From Salinisphaeraceae bacterium UBA4764 (GTDB taxonomy: Bacteria > Pseudomonadota > Gammaproteobacteria > Nevskiales > Salinisphaeraceae): a stretch of DNA of 14,725 bases. Positions 1 through 6,139 of the stretch are shown here, piece by piece. The notes under the pieces were generated by a model. That model was not told where the DNA came from. It searched no databases and saw only the letters and a program-made list of their open reading frames with translations. The stretch covers positions 26,678 to 41,402 of the forward strand of contig DHHU01000048.1 in assembly GCA_002403445.1 (NCBI GenBank), written 5' to 3'. Both the position numbers and the translations under genes were made by a program. Each line of letters begins with the position of its first letter. Positions within the stretch are counted from its first letter, which is position 1.

Positions 1-203
1 CCCTCCTCAATCCATGGGCATCTATGCACGCCAATAAGAATGCTTCTAGGTCGGGCGCTTTAGGCTGACGAGCCTCCATCCAGTGCCTGCATTCGCTGAT
101 CGAGCCCATGCTCAATTTTTTGAATTTTCGCCTTAGCATCTGCTGTTTTATAGTGCTGTTGCCTAGCGTACCTTGTTTTAGCTCGCCGACGTGATCCGGT
201 CGC
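1..203. other. Region downstream of surE with no recognised gene
   Basis: This stretch runs from the window edge to the surE stop codon. It is visibly AT-richer than its surroundings, especially around 110-180. On the minus strand one frame stays open from about position 200 to the window edge. Its first ATG is at 139 and would give at least 46 residues, but that ATG has no clear ribosome binding site and I do not recognise the peptide. A second minus-strand frame, in phase with surE, stays open from the surE stop to a TAA at 60-62 but has no start codon. The pcm gene that follows surE in many gammaproteobacteria is not recognisable in either frame. A small stem (AGGCT, loop GACG, AGCCT) lies at 62-75 but has no T-run, so it is not a convincing terminator. 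Confidence 0.5.
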
Positions 204-965
204 TTAAAGCGCGGTCAACCACGCATCCAGATCATGGATTGCAGGGTAGCGGGTTCGATCAACCTGCAACGGGGTAATCGAGACCGCGTTATTGGCAACA
301 GCGTGGAAATCGGTGCCGGGGCCGCATTCAGCTCCGTCGCCGGCTTGACCAATCCAGTATATCGTGCGCCCCCTTGGATCAGTGTCCACAGTCAGGCGTT
401 CACCGCGATGCCGATTGCCAAGCCGCGAGGCTTTAAAACCCGTCAATGCCGAATAGGGCACATCGGGCACATTGACATTAAGCACCGTGTCAACCGGCAA
501 CGGCTCGTGGAGGAGTCGGGTCAATAGCTCATCCACGACTTGCGCAGCGGTATCATAATAGTCGAGCGTCTCACCCGCCAGTGATACGGCGATAGCCGGG
601 AGCCCGAGTGAACGGCCTTCGGTAGCTGCCGCGACGGTCCCGGAATATAAGACATCGTCACCCAGATTGGAGCCCGCGTTGATACCGGAGATCACAACGT
701 CCGGCGGGTGTTCAAAAAAACCGGTTGTCGCGAGATGAACACAGTCAGTCGGAGTGCCGTCCACGGCAAATGCATCCGGTCCGACAGCCCGCGCCCGCAG
801 CGGCCGTTCAAGCGTTAGAGAGTTGCTGGCCCCACTCCGATTACGATCGGGGGCTACAGTGATAATGTCGTCCGCAGGCGGACCGAATCGCTGCTGCAGG
901 CGCTCGCGTAATACCACTAGGCCACTGGCATGATAGCCGTCATCATTCGACAATAAAATCCGCAT
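204..965 (-). CDS. surE: 5'/3'-nucleotidase SurE (survival protein, acid phosphatase family)
   Basis: SurE is a cytoplasmic metal-dependent nucleoside-monophosphate phosphatase linked to stationary-phase survival. The protein has 253 residues, the same length as the E. coli enzyme, so it is complete. The metal site is visible: the N-terminal SNDDG motif supplies Asp8 and Asp9, the APDRNRSGASNS motif supplies Ser44, and SGINAGSN supplies Asn96. The glycine-rich stretch GDDVLYSGTVAAATEG follows, as usual in the family. The ATG at 965 is preceded by GGGAG at about 970-974, a good ribosome binding site. The gene is divergent from the smr-family gene, and the 101-base gap between them contains a perfect palindrome. 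In many relatives surE is followed by pcm, nlpD and rpoS; nothing like pcm is visible in the 203 bases left in the window. The assignment is secure. Confidence 0.97.
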   Translation of the reverse strand: MRILLSNDDGYHASGLVVLRERLQQRFGPPADDIITVAPDRNRSGASNSLTLERPLRARAVGPDAFAVDGTPTDCVHLATTGFFEHPPDVVISGINAGSNLGDDVLYSGTVAAATEGRSLGLPAIAVSLAGETLDYYDTAAQVVDELLTRLLHEPLPVDTVLNVNVPDVPYSALTGFKASRLGNRHRGERLTVDTDPRGRTIYWIGQAGDGAECGPGTDFHAVANNAVSITPLQVDRTRYPAIHDLDAWLTAL

Positions 966-986
966 ACAACTCCCGAAAATCAGCGT

Positions 987-1002
987 ATCGCCACGTGGCG
1001 AT
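987..1002. promoter_or_regulatory. Perfect 16-bp palindrome in the surE/smr divergent promoter region
   Basis: The sequence ATCGCCACGTGGCGAT is identical to its own reverse complement, with two 8-base arms and no spacer. It lies 22 bases upstream of the surE ATG and 64 bases upstream of the smr ATG. The 7-base half GTGGCGA occurs again at 1024-1030. Seen from surE, it would fall between a possible -35 (TTGATC, about 1000-1005) and the start region, but no good -10 matches, so the promoter assignment is weak. The layout suits a dimeric repressor or activator controlling one or both genes. The regulator is unknown, and a chance palindrome in GC-rich DNA is possible. Confidence 0.45.
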
Positions 1003-1066
1003 CAAGTATCTTAGGATAGCGCAGTGGCGAGACAATCGGCCGACTTAGAGTCCAACAGAGTGTGTT

Positions 1067-1660
1067 ATGACCCACGAGTCCGAGCAACCCCCAAAAACCC
1101 GGGCCAATGACCTCGACACGCCGGTTAACCAATACGGTGCGGATGCCAACGAACAAGCCCTGTTCCGCGCCGCCGTGGGCGCAGTGTCGGCCGTTCCCAA
1201 CCCGCGCAAGACACCTGCTCGTCGCCAGCCATCAACCCAGCCGCGTATGCAGGAAGCCGATGAACGCGCGGTACTCGACGAACTGCTCGACACGCCTCCA
1301 CCACCGGATGTCGAGACCGGCGACGAACTTTTTTTTGCACGCGACGGCATTCAGCATCGCGTGATTCAAAAGCTTCGGCGTGGGCGCTATCGTTGTCAGG
1401 CACAGCTTGACTTGCACGGCATGGTGGTTGGAGCTGCTCGCCAAGCGTTTATCGAATTCATGCGCGACGCCTGTGACGCCGGGTTCGGCTGTGTGCGTAT
1501 CGTCCACGGCAAAGGCAACAGGTCGGGTAATCGCGGCCCGGTGCTGAAATCGAAAGTCGCGGGTTGGTTGCGCCAGCGCAACGAAGTCTTGGCGTTTGTG
1601 TCAACCCCTCCGAACGACGGCGGAACGGGCGCAGTCTACGTCCTTTTGAGGCGCCGCTAA
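1067..1660 (+). CDS. smrA: Smr-domain endonuclease, SmrA (YdaL)-like
   Basis: The protein has 197 residues: a charged N-terminal extension (about 1-110) and a C-terminal Smr domain (about 115-197). Smr domains are small nucleases also found at the C-terminus of MutS2. In E. coli SmrB, a related protein, the domain cuts mRNA at collided ribosomes; SmrA has nuclease activity but a less clear role. The Smr motifs are LDLHGM, IVHGKG and, near the end, GGTGAVYVLLR. The lead-in GIQHRVIQKLRRGRY and the tail resemble E. coli SmrA (YdaL). The N-terminal EQALFRAA helix recalls the ribosome-binding helix of SmrB. Unlike E. coli SmrA as I recall it, this protein keeps the DLHG motif. The gene is divergent from surE, and its TAA overlaps the lapA stop codon on the other strand. 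No strong ribosome binding site precedes the ATG. The family is certain; SmrA versus SmrB is less so. Confidence 0.88.
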   Translation: MTHESEQPPKTRANDLDTPVNQYGADANEQALFRAAVGAVSAVPNPRKTPARRQPSTQPRMQEADERAVLDELLDTPPPPDVETGDELFFARDGIQHRVIQKLRRGRYRCQAQLDLHGMVVGAARQAFIEFMRDACDAGFGCVRIVHGKGNRSGNRGPVLKSKVAGWLRQRNEVLAFVSTPPNDGGTGAVYVLLRRR

Positions 1661-1944
1661 CGCAGTTTGGGAGCGGTTGAACGGGGTTTTTCCAGCGTCT
1701 CCGAGACAGCATTATCGCGACGGCTGCGGCGGAGTTGTTCGCGCAGCCGAAGTATACGAATGCCACTGGCTAGCAGGCCAAGCAACAACCCGACAATGAA
1801 CGCACTGGCGATGAACAAAACTAGTGGGGCCTGCACGGTAGTGAACAATACATTGACCGTGATGACCTGAAAATTGGTGCTGGCGAACGCGGCACCCGCT
1901 GCTACCGCAACGACTACTATAACGGCTCGAATCAGCATCAACAT
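1657..1944 (-). CDS. lapA: Lipopolysaccharide assembly protein A (LapA/YciS, DUF1049)
   Basis: This is a 95-residue inner-membrane protein. It has two hydrophobic segments, at about residues 4-21 and 40-64, followed by an Arg-rich cytoplasmic tail (LRLREQLRRSRR). That is the usual LapA plan. In E. coli LapA works with LapB, which adapts LpxC to the FtsH protease and so limits lipopolysaccharide synthesis. The position directly after ihfB, with a 9-base gap, supports the name as much as the sequence does. No clear ribosome binding site precedes the ATG; Met3 is an alternative start. The TAG stop (1657-1659) overlaps the TAA of the convergent smr gene (1658-1660). lapB, which normally follows lapA, is absent here, so in this genome it must be elsewhere or missing. 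DUF1049 proteins are short and variable, hence slightly lower confidence. Confidence 0.85.
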   Translation of the reverse strand: MLMLIRAVIVVVAVAAGAAFASTNFQVITVNVLFTTVQAPLVLFIASAFIVGLLLGLLASGIRILRLREQLRRSRRDNAVSETLEKPRSTAPKLR

Positions 1945-1953
1945 GATCGGCGA

Positions 1954-2235
1954 CTAGTCACAATCAACGCGCTCGGCCAAGGCCTTGCCAGGCTTGAAAT
2001 GAGGCACGTATTTATCGGGGATCTCGACCGCAGCCCCGGTCTTGGGGTTACGGCCCCGGCGCGCGGGCCGATGGTTGACCGAGAAACTGCCAAAGCCCCG
2101 TATTTCAACGCGGCCGCCGTTGGCGAGCTCGCTGACAATCCGTTGTTGCACCAGCGAAACCGCCAACTCAACGTCGCGTTGCGTCATGTGCGTCTGGCGC
2201 TGGGTTAGCTCCTGTATCAAATCCGACTTGGTCAT
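1954..2235 (-). CDS. ihfB: Integration host factor subunit beta
   Basis: IHF is a heterodimeric nucleoid protein that bends DNA sharply at specific sites and takes part in recombination, replication and transcription. The product has 93 residues and shows the family pattern: an N-terminal helical dimerisation part (about 1-40), the RVEIRGFGSFSV strand, the beta-arm motif GRNPKTG (61-67) with Pro64 as the residue that intercalates into DNA, and the C-terminal YVPHFKPGKAL motif. The last two features and the sequence around them fit IhfB better than IhfA or HU. Its place between rpsA and lapA is the standard one. The ATG at 2235 has no clear Shine-Dalgarno sequence. The 87-base gap before it holds a likely extended -10 promoter, so the gene can probably be transcribed apart from rpsA. 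Confidence 0.97.
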   Translation of the reverse strand: MTKSDLIQELTQRQTHMTQRDVELAVSLVQQRIVSELANGGRVEIRGFGSFSVNHRPARRGRNPKTGAAVEIPDKYVPHFKPGKALAERVDCD

Positions 2236-2286
2236 AGGTTAGCGTTAGGGTCTTGGCTTTAAGTGCGTGCACGCCCGGATATCGTA

Positions 2287-2295
2287 TTTATACCA
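2287..2295 (-). promoter_or_regulatory. Probable extended -10 promoter for ihfB
   Basis: On the minus strand the sequence reads TGG followed by TATAAA, which fits the extended -10 pattern TGn-TATAAT with one mismatch. It lies in the rpsA-ihfB gap and would start transcription about 45 bases before the ihfB ATG. The region 17 bases upstream has no good -35 hexamer, but extended -10 promoters often do without one. ihfB is known to have its own promoter downstream of rpsA in E. coli, which makes this plausible. Confidence 0.5.
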
Positions 2296-2322
2296 CTGCA
2301 GGTCGCCCGCCGACAGCAAACC

Positions 2323-4014
2323 CTACGAGCGATGATCATCGCCCGCATCGATTTGTTCCTTCAACAAATCGCCTAGGCTAGTGGTGCCCTGAGAGGCGTC
2401 AGTATCGCTGCCGTAGTCGCGCATGGCCTGTTTTTCTTCCTGTTCCATCATCGCCCGGATCGACAGCGTCACAGTGTGCGATCGCCGGTCAACACCGACA
2501 ACGCGTGCTTCCACCGTGTTGCCCTCGGTCAGTTCCGAGCGAGCATCATCGACACGTTCACGGGCGATGTCTGAAGCACGAATATGCCCCACTACACCAT
2601 TGCCCAAATCCACACTCGCACCGCTTTTTTCGACGCTCTGAATCGTTCCAGTGACGTCGCTGCCTTTCGGGTAATCGTTCATAAAGCTTTCGACCGGATC
2701 ATCGGACAACTGCTTGACACCGAGCGAAATTCGCTCCCGATCCGGGTCGATCGAAAGGACCACGGCTTCAATCTCTTGGCCTTTCTTATATTGCCGTACG
2801 GCTTCTTCGCCGGGTTCATCCCAGGATAGATCCGACAAGTGCACAAGACCGTCGATATTACCGGGCAGCCCGATGAAGATTCCGAAATCGGTTATCGATT
2901 TGATTTGCCCGGTGACATGATCACCGCGTTGATGGTTATTGGCAAAGTCTTCCCACGGATTCGTCTGGCACTGTTTCATACCGAGCGAAATACGCCGGCG
3001 CTCCTCGTCGATTTCCAGGACCATGACCTCGACTTCATCGCCCACCGACAGCAGCTGGCTCGGATTAACGTTCTTGTTCGTCCAATCCATTTCGGACACA
3101 TGCACCAGTCCTTCGACACCGGATTCGATTTCGACGAACGCGCCGTAATCCGTGATGTTGGTCACGTTTCCGAACAATCGGGTGTTTTCCGGGTAGCGGC
3201 GAGCGATGTCGACCCAGGGGTCTTCCCCGAGTTGTTTCAACCCTAGTGACACGCGCGTACGTTCGCGGTCGAATTTGAGAATCTTGACCTCGATTTCCTC
3301 GCCAACGGTCACAACTTCGCTCGGATCCTTGACCCGGCGCCAGGACATATCAGTGATGTGCAACAGACCGTCGATGCCGCCGAGATCCACGAACGCGCCG
3401 TAATCGACCAGATTCTTGACCACGCCCTTGAGCACCAGACCTTCCTGCAGGGTATCCAGCAGTTGCTTGCGCTCCTCGCTGTATTCTTCCTTGAGCACGT
3501 CACGGCGCGAAACCACCACGTTGTTACGCGCGCGATCCAGCTTGATGACGCGAAACTCCAGTGGCTTGCCTTCGAGATAAGTGGTGTCGCGCACCGGGCG
3601 CACGTCCACAAGCGAACCTGGCAGAAATGCGCGAATATTGCCTATATCAACCGTGTAGCCGCCCTTAACCTTGCCACTGATCTGGCCTATGACCGACTCA
3701 CTGTTTTCATAGGCATTATTGAGAAAGTCCCAAGTGCGAATGCGCTGGGCCCGCTCCTTGGAAACACGCGTAGCGCCCATGCCGTCTTCGACGGCCTCGA
3801 GCGCGACTTCGACGTCTTGACCCTTCTCGACTTGGGGTTCCCCGTCCTCGTTCCTAAATTCATCGATCGAGATCACGCCTTCGGATTTCAGGCCGGCATC
3901 GACAATGACGACTTCCGACTTGATCTCCAGTACAGTCGCGTGGATAAGCGACCCGGGCTCCATGGTGCGCCCTTGGAGGCTCTCTTCGAATAATTCAGCG
4001 AAACTTTCGGACAT
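2323..4014 (-). CDS. rpsA: 30S ribosomal protein S1
   Basis: S1 binds mRNA on the small ribosomal subunit and helps translation start, above all on messages with weak or structured leaders. The start at 4014 gives 563 residues, close to the 557 of E. coli, and begins MSESFAELFEESL like other S1 proteins. A longer frame begins with GTG at 4080, but the extra 22 residues have no counterpart in the family. Six S1 (OB-fold) repeats can be followed at about residues 20-88, 105-172, 192-260, 277-348, 364-435 and 451-521. The first two are the divergent ribosome-binding ones. Typical blocks include IRAFLPGSLVDVRPVRD, DYGAFVDLGG.DGLLHITDM and FGIFIGLPG. The C-terminal tail is acidic. A 119-base gap separates it from cmk, and there is no Shine-Dalgarno sequence, as is known for E. 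coli rpsA. Confidence 0.98.
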   Translation of the reverse strand: MSESFAELFEESLQGRTMEPGSLIHATVLEIKSEVVIVDAGLKSEGVISIDEFRNEDGEPQVEKGQDVEVALEAVEDGMGATRVSKERAQRIRTWDFLNNAYENSESVIGQISGKVKGGYTVDIGNIRAFLPGSLVDVRPVRDTTYLEGKPLEFRVIKLDRARNNVVVSRRDVLKEEYSEERKQLLDTLQEGLVLKGVVKNLVDYGAFVDLGGIDGLLHITDMSWRRVKDPSEVVTVGEEIEVKILKFDRERTRVSLGLKQLGEDPWVDIARRYPENTRLFGNVTNITDYGAFVEIESGVEGLVHVSEMDWTNKNVNPSQLLSVGDEVEVMVLEIDEERRRISLGMKQCQTNPWEDFANNHQRGDHVTGQIKSITDFGIFIGLPGNIDGLVHLSDLSWDEPGEEAVRQYKKGQEIEAVVLSIDPDRERISLGVKQLSDDPVESFMNDYPKGSDVTGTIQSVEKSGASVDLGNGVVGHIRASDIARERVDDARSELTEGNTVEARVVGVDRRSHTVTLSIRAMMEQEEKQAMRDYGSDTDASQGTTSLGDLLKEQIDAGDDHRS

Positions 4015-4070
4015 ATTTGAGGTCAATCCCATGACGATGAAAAACACGCCACATCGGTTGTGAAATGGCC

Positions 4071-4087
4071 GACGCCGCACGGCGGTC
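4071..4087 (-). promoter_or_regulatory. GC-rich hairpin in the rpsA leader
   Basis: Within the 119-base cmk-rpsA gap, GACGCC (4071-4076) can pair with GGCG and TC (4081-4084 and 4086-4087), leaving a four-base loop and one bulged G. It lies about 55 bases before the rpsA ATG. E. coli rpsA has a structured leader without a Shine-Dalgarno sequence through which S1 represses its own translation. A similar role here is an inference from position; the leader is not recognisably conserved in sequence. Confidence 0.3.
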
Positions 4088-4100
4088 GCCGGTTCGACAG

Positions 4101-4129
4101 ACTAAAGAACAAAACATGCGATTACGCAA
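4101..4129 (-). promoter_or_regulatory. Possible rpsA promoter
   Basis: On the minus strand, TTGCGT (4124-4129) and TTTAGT (4101-4106) are separated by exactly 17 bases. They match the sigma-70 consensus at 3 of 6 and 4 of 6 positions. The pair lies just after the cmk stop codon and would give a leader of about 80 bases. The match is modest; support comes mainly from the placement, since rpsA usually has promoters of its own. Confidence 0.3.
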
Positions 4130-4133
4130 CACA

Positions 4134-4829
4134 TCAGCCTAGGCCGCGCCGCGCCACCTCTACCATGAGCCGATCCAGCGATTTTGCCGGGTTTTCATCG
4201 GTAGTGTCGAGGACAAACGCGTCGACGGCTGGCACCAGCGGCGCTGTATTGCGCTCACGGTCGCGTGTATCGCGTGCTTTAATCTCGTTGTATAGCCTAC
4301 CGATATTACCAGTGGTTTCGGGCATCGACAACTGCGCTAGACGGCGCCGGGCGCGAGCCTTTGCCGATGCCGTGATAAAAAACTTGGCTTGAGCCGACGG
4401 GAACACCACGGTGCCCATGTCCCGCCCATCGGCAACCAGACCGGGGCGCGTGGCAAACGCCCGCTGACAAGCTAGAAGGGCGTCGCGCATTTCGGTAACG
4501 GAGGCCCAGCGCGATGCACTCTCGGCAACCTGCGCCGTACGAATGGCCTGAGTGATGTCTTCGCCGGCCAGATACACACGCACCCCGTCCGAGGCGGTGA
4601 CAAACCCCACATTGAGCTCGGTCGCGGCCTGGGCCGCTGCCGCACGATGATCGGATCGTTCCGGCGACCAGCCGGCGCGTTCAGCCATCAGCCCCATGGC
4701 GCGATAGAGCGCGCCGCTGTCCAGTACGTGCCATCCGAGACGCTCAGCGAGTGCCAACGCCAAGGTGCCCTTGCCTGCACCACCTGGGCCGTCGAGGGTG
4801 ATTACGGGCGCGCTGGAGGGCGCTGTCAT
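4134..4829 (-). CDS. cmk: Cytidylate kinase (CMP/dCMP kinase)
   Basis: Cmk transfers phosphate from ATP to CMP or dCMP in the cytoplasm, recycling nucleotides from RNA and lipid turnover. The 231-residue product is of normal length. The P-loop GPGGAGKGT lies at residues 14-22, and the CMP-binding stretch DSGALYRA follows near 37-44. The ADGRDMGTVVFP motif is in the middle, and an Arg-rich lid (KARARRRLAQL) comes after it. The ATG overlaps the aroA stop in an ATGA arrangement, so translation is probably coupled. No separate ribosome binding site is apparent. The order aroA-cmk-rpsA is conserved across proteobacteria. The assignment is secure. Confidence 0.97.
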   Translation of the reverse strand: MTAPSSAPVITLDGPGGAGKGTLALALAERLGWHVLDSGALYRAMGLMAERAGWSPERSDHRAAAAQAATELNVGFVTASDGVRVYLAGEDITQAIRTAQVAESASRWASVTEMRDALLACQRAFATRPGLVADGRDMGTVVFPSAQAKFFITASAKARARRRLAQLSMPETTGNIGRLYNEIKARDTRDRERNTAPLVPAVDAFVLDTTDENPAKSLDRLMVEVARRGLG

Positions 4830-6139
4830 TGTCGCGTAATCGCCAAACCGGCCTTAGCAGCCAGTGCCTCGAAATCGGGGAAGGATGTCGCCACTGGCGC
4901 GCAGTCATCGATCACAATGGACCCCGAGGCGCGAAGCCCGGCCATGGCAAACGCCATAGCGATGCGGTGATCACCATGACTGGCGATCCGGCCGCCCGTA
5001 AAAACTTGGCCGGTCGTTCCACCCGTGATTGCCATGCCGTCGTCATAAACCTCGGCATGAACGCCGAGTGCCGCGAGTCCATCCGCCATGACCGCAATTC
5101 GGTCTGATTCCTTCACTCGCAACTCGGCTGCACCGGAGATGCGCGTAGTGCCTTGCGCACAAGCTGCCGCGATACACAGCGCCGGCAACTCGTCGATTGC
5201 CAATTCCACATCGGCGGCGCCGATTTCGATCGCGGTCAGCGTGCTGGCACCAACCCGAAGATCAGCGACCGGCTCACCGGCAACCTCGCGTGCATTGTGG
5301 CATGTGATCGCCGCGCCCATCCGCGTCAGACAATCCAGTACACCGCGACGAGTCGGATTGGTTCCGACATCGGTCAGCCAGAGATCGCTCCCGTCCGCGA
5401 TCGCTGCGCCGACCAGAAAGAAGGCGGCCGACGATAAATCAGCCGGTACTGATACGTCGATGGCATTCAGGGTCGCCCCGCCGATCACGGACACTTGGGC
5501 GCCCTCGCGCTCGACCGGCACGCCAAAACCTGCCAACATGCGCTCGGTATGGTCCCGGCTGACGCCCGGTTCGTGTACTGTCGTCGTACCCTGGGCAAAC
5601 AAGCCGGCCAGCAAGATACAGGATTTGATCTGGGCGCTGGCCACCGGCGGCGTGTAGTCAATCGCAACCAACGGTCGACGGCCTTGGATCTCCAGCGGTG
5701 CGCGGCCGTGTTTCGATGCCACGCTCGCGCCCATAAGCGTCAGCGGATCAATCACTCGGCTCATGGGCCGCCGGCACAGACTCTCATCGCCGGTCAGCCG
5801 GGTCGTGAACGATTGCCCGGCAACCAGACCGGCCAGCAATCGCATGGAGGTGCCGGAATTGCCGAGATCAAGCGCTTTTGCGGGCTCCTTCAAGCCAGCG
5901 GCCCCCACCCCGTCGATTAGCCAGCGCGCGTTGTCATGGACCACCCGGGCACCCAGGGCGCGCACCGCAGCCAGGGTGGCCAGACAATCCTGGGATTCCA
6001 GAAACCCGGTGACCGTAGTCTGGCCGCTCGCAATCGCTCCAAACAAAAGCGCCCGATGCGATATCGATTTGTCACCGGGCACACGAAGCTGGCCGGTCAG
6101 GCACCCGCCCGGAGCGACTTGGAACTGTACAAAATTCAC
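4826..6139 (-). CDS. aroA: 3-phosphoshikimate 1-carboxyvinyltransferase (EPSP synthase)
   Basis: AroA joins phosphoenolpyruvate to shikimate 3-phosphate, the sixth step of the shikimate pathway and the target of glyphosate. The protein has 437 residues. Visible active-site motifs are PGDKSISHR (21-29), LGNSGTSMR (92-100), RRPMSRV (123-129), SAQIKS (168-173), IDELP (315-319) with the catalytic acidic residues, and RVKESDRIA (341-349). GDKSISHR and the RPM motif are features of the class II-like group, in contrast to GSKSVSNR in E. coli. The glycine at position 96, important for glyphosate sensitivity in E. coli, is kept, so tolerance cannot be assumed. The start codon is GTG at 6139 and overlaps the tyrA stop as GTGA; GAGGG at 6144-6148 (minus strand) is a reasonable ribosome binding site. 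In Pseudomonas and Acinetobacter relatives tyrA and aroA are fused; here they are separate. Confidence 0.97.
   Translation of the reverse strand: MNFVQFQVAPGGCLTGQLRVPGDKSISHRALLFGAIASGQTTVTGFLESQDCLATLAAVRALGARVVHDNARWLIDGVGAAGLKEPAKALDLGNSGTSMRLLAGLVAGQSFTTRLTGDESLCRRPMSRVIDPLTLMGASVASKHGRAPLEIQGRRPLVAIDYTPPVASAQIKSCILLAGLFAQGTTTVHEPGVSRDHTERMLAGFGVPVEREGAQVSVIGGATLNAIDVSVPADLSSAAFFLVGAAIADGSDLWLTDVGTNPTRRGVLDCLTRMGAAITCHNAREVAGEPVADLRVGASTLTAIEIGAADVELAIDELPALCIAAACAQGTTRISGAAELRVKESDRIAVMADGLAALGVHAEVYDDGMAITGGTTGQVFTGGRIASHGDHRIAMAFAMAGLRASGSIVIDDCAPVATSFPDFEALAAKAGLAITRQ

Noticed and set aside
62..75. Hairpin after surE as a terminator
   Set aside because: Five-base stem without a following T-run on the minus strand.
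3358..3993. Plus-strand frame of 211 residues opposite rpsA
   Set aside because: Antisense to the conserved S1 repeats, with no independent features or ribosome binding site.
4015..4080. N-terminal extension of S1 starting at GTG 4080
   Set aside because: The extra 22 residues are unlike any S1 start, whereas MSESFAELFEESL at 4014 fits the family exactly.
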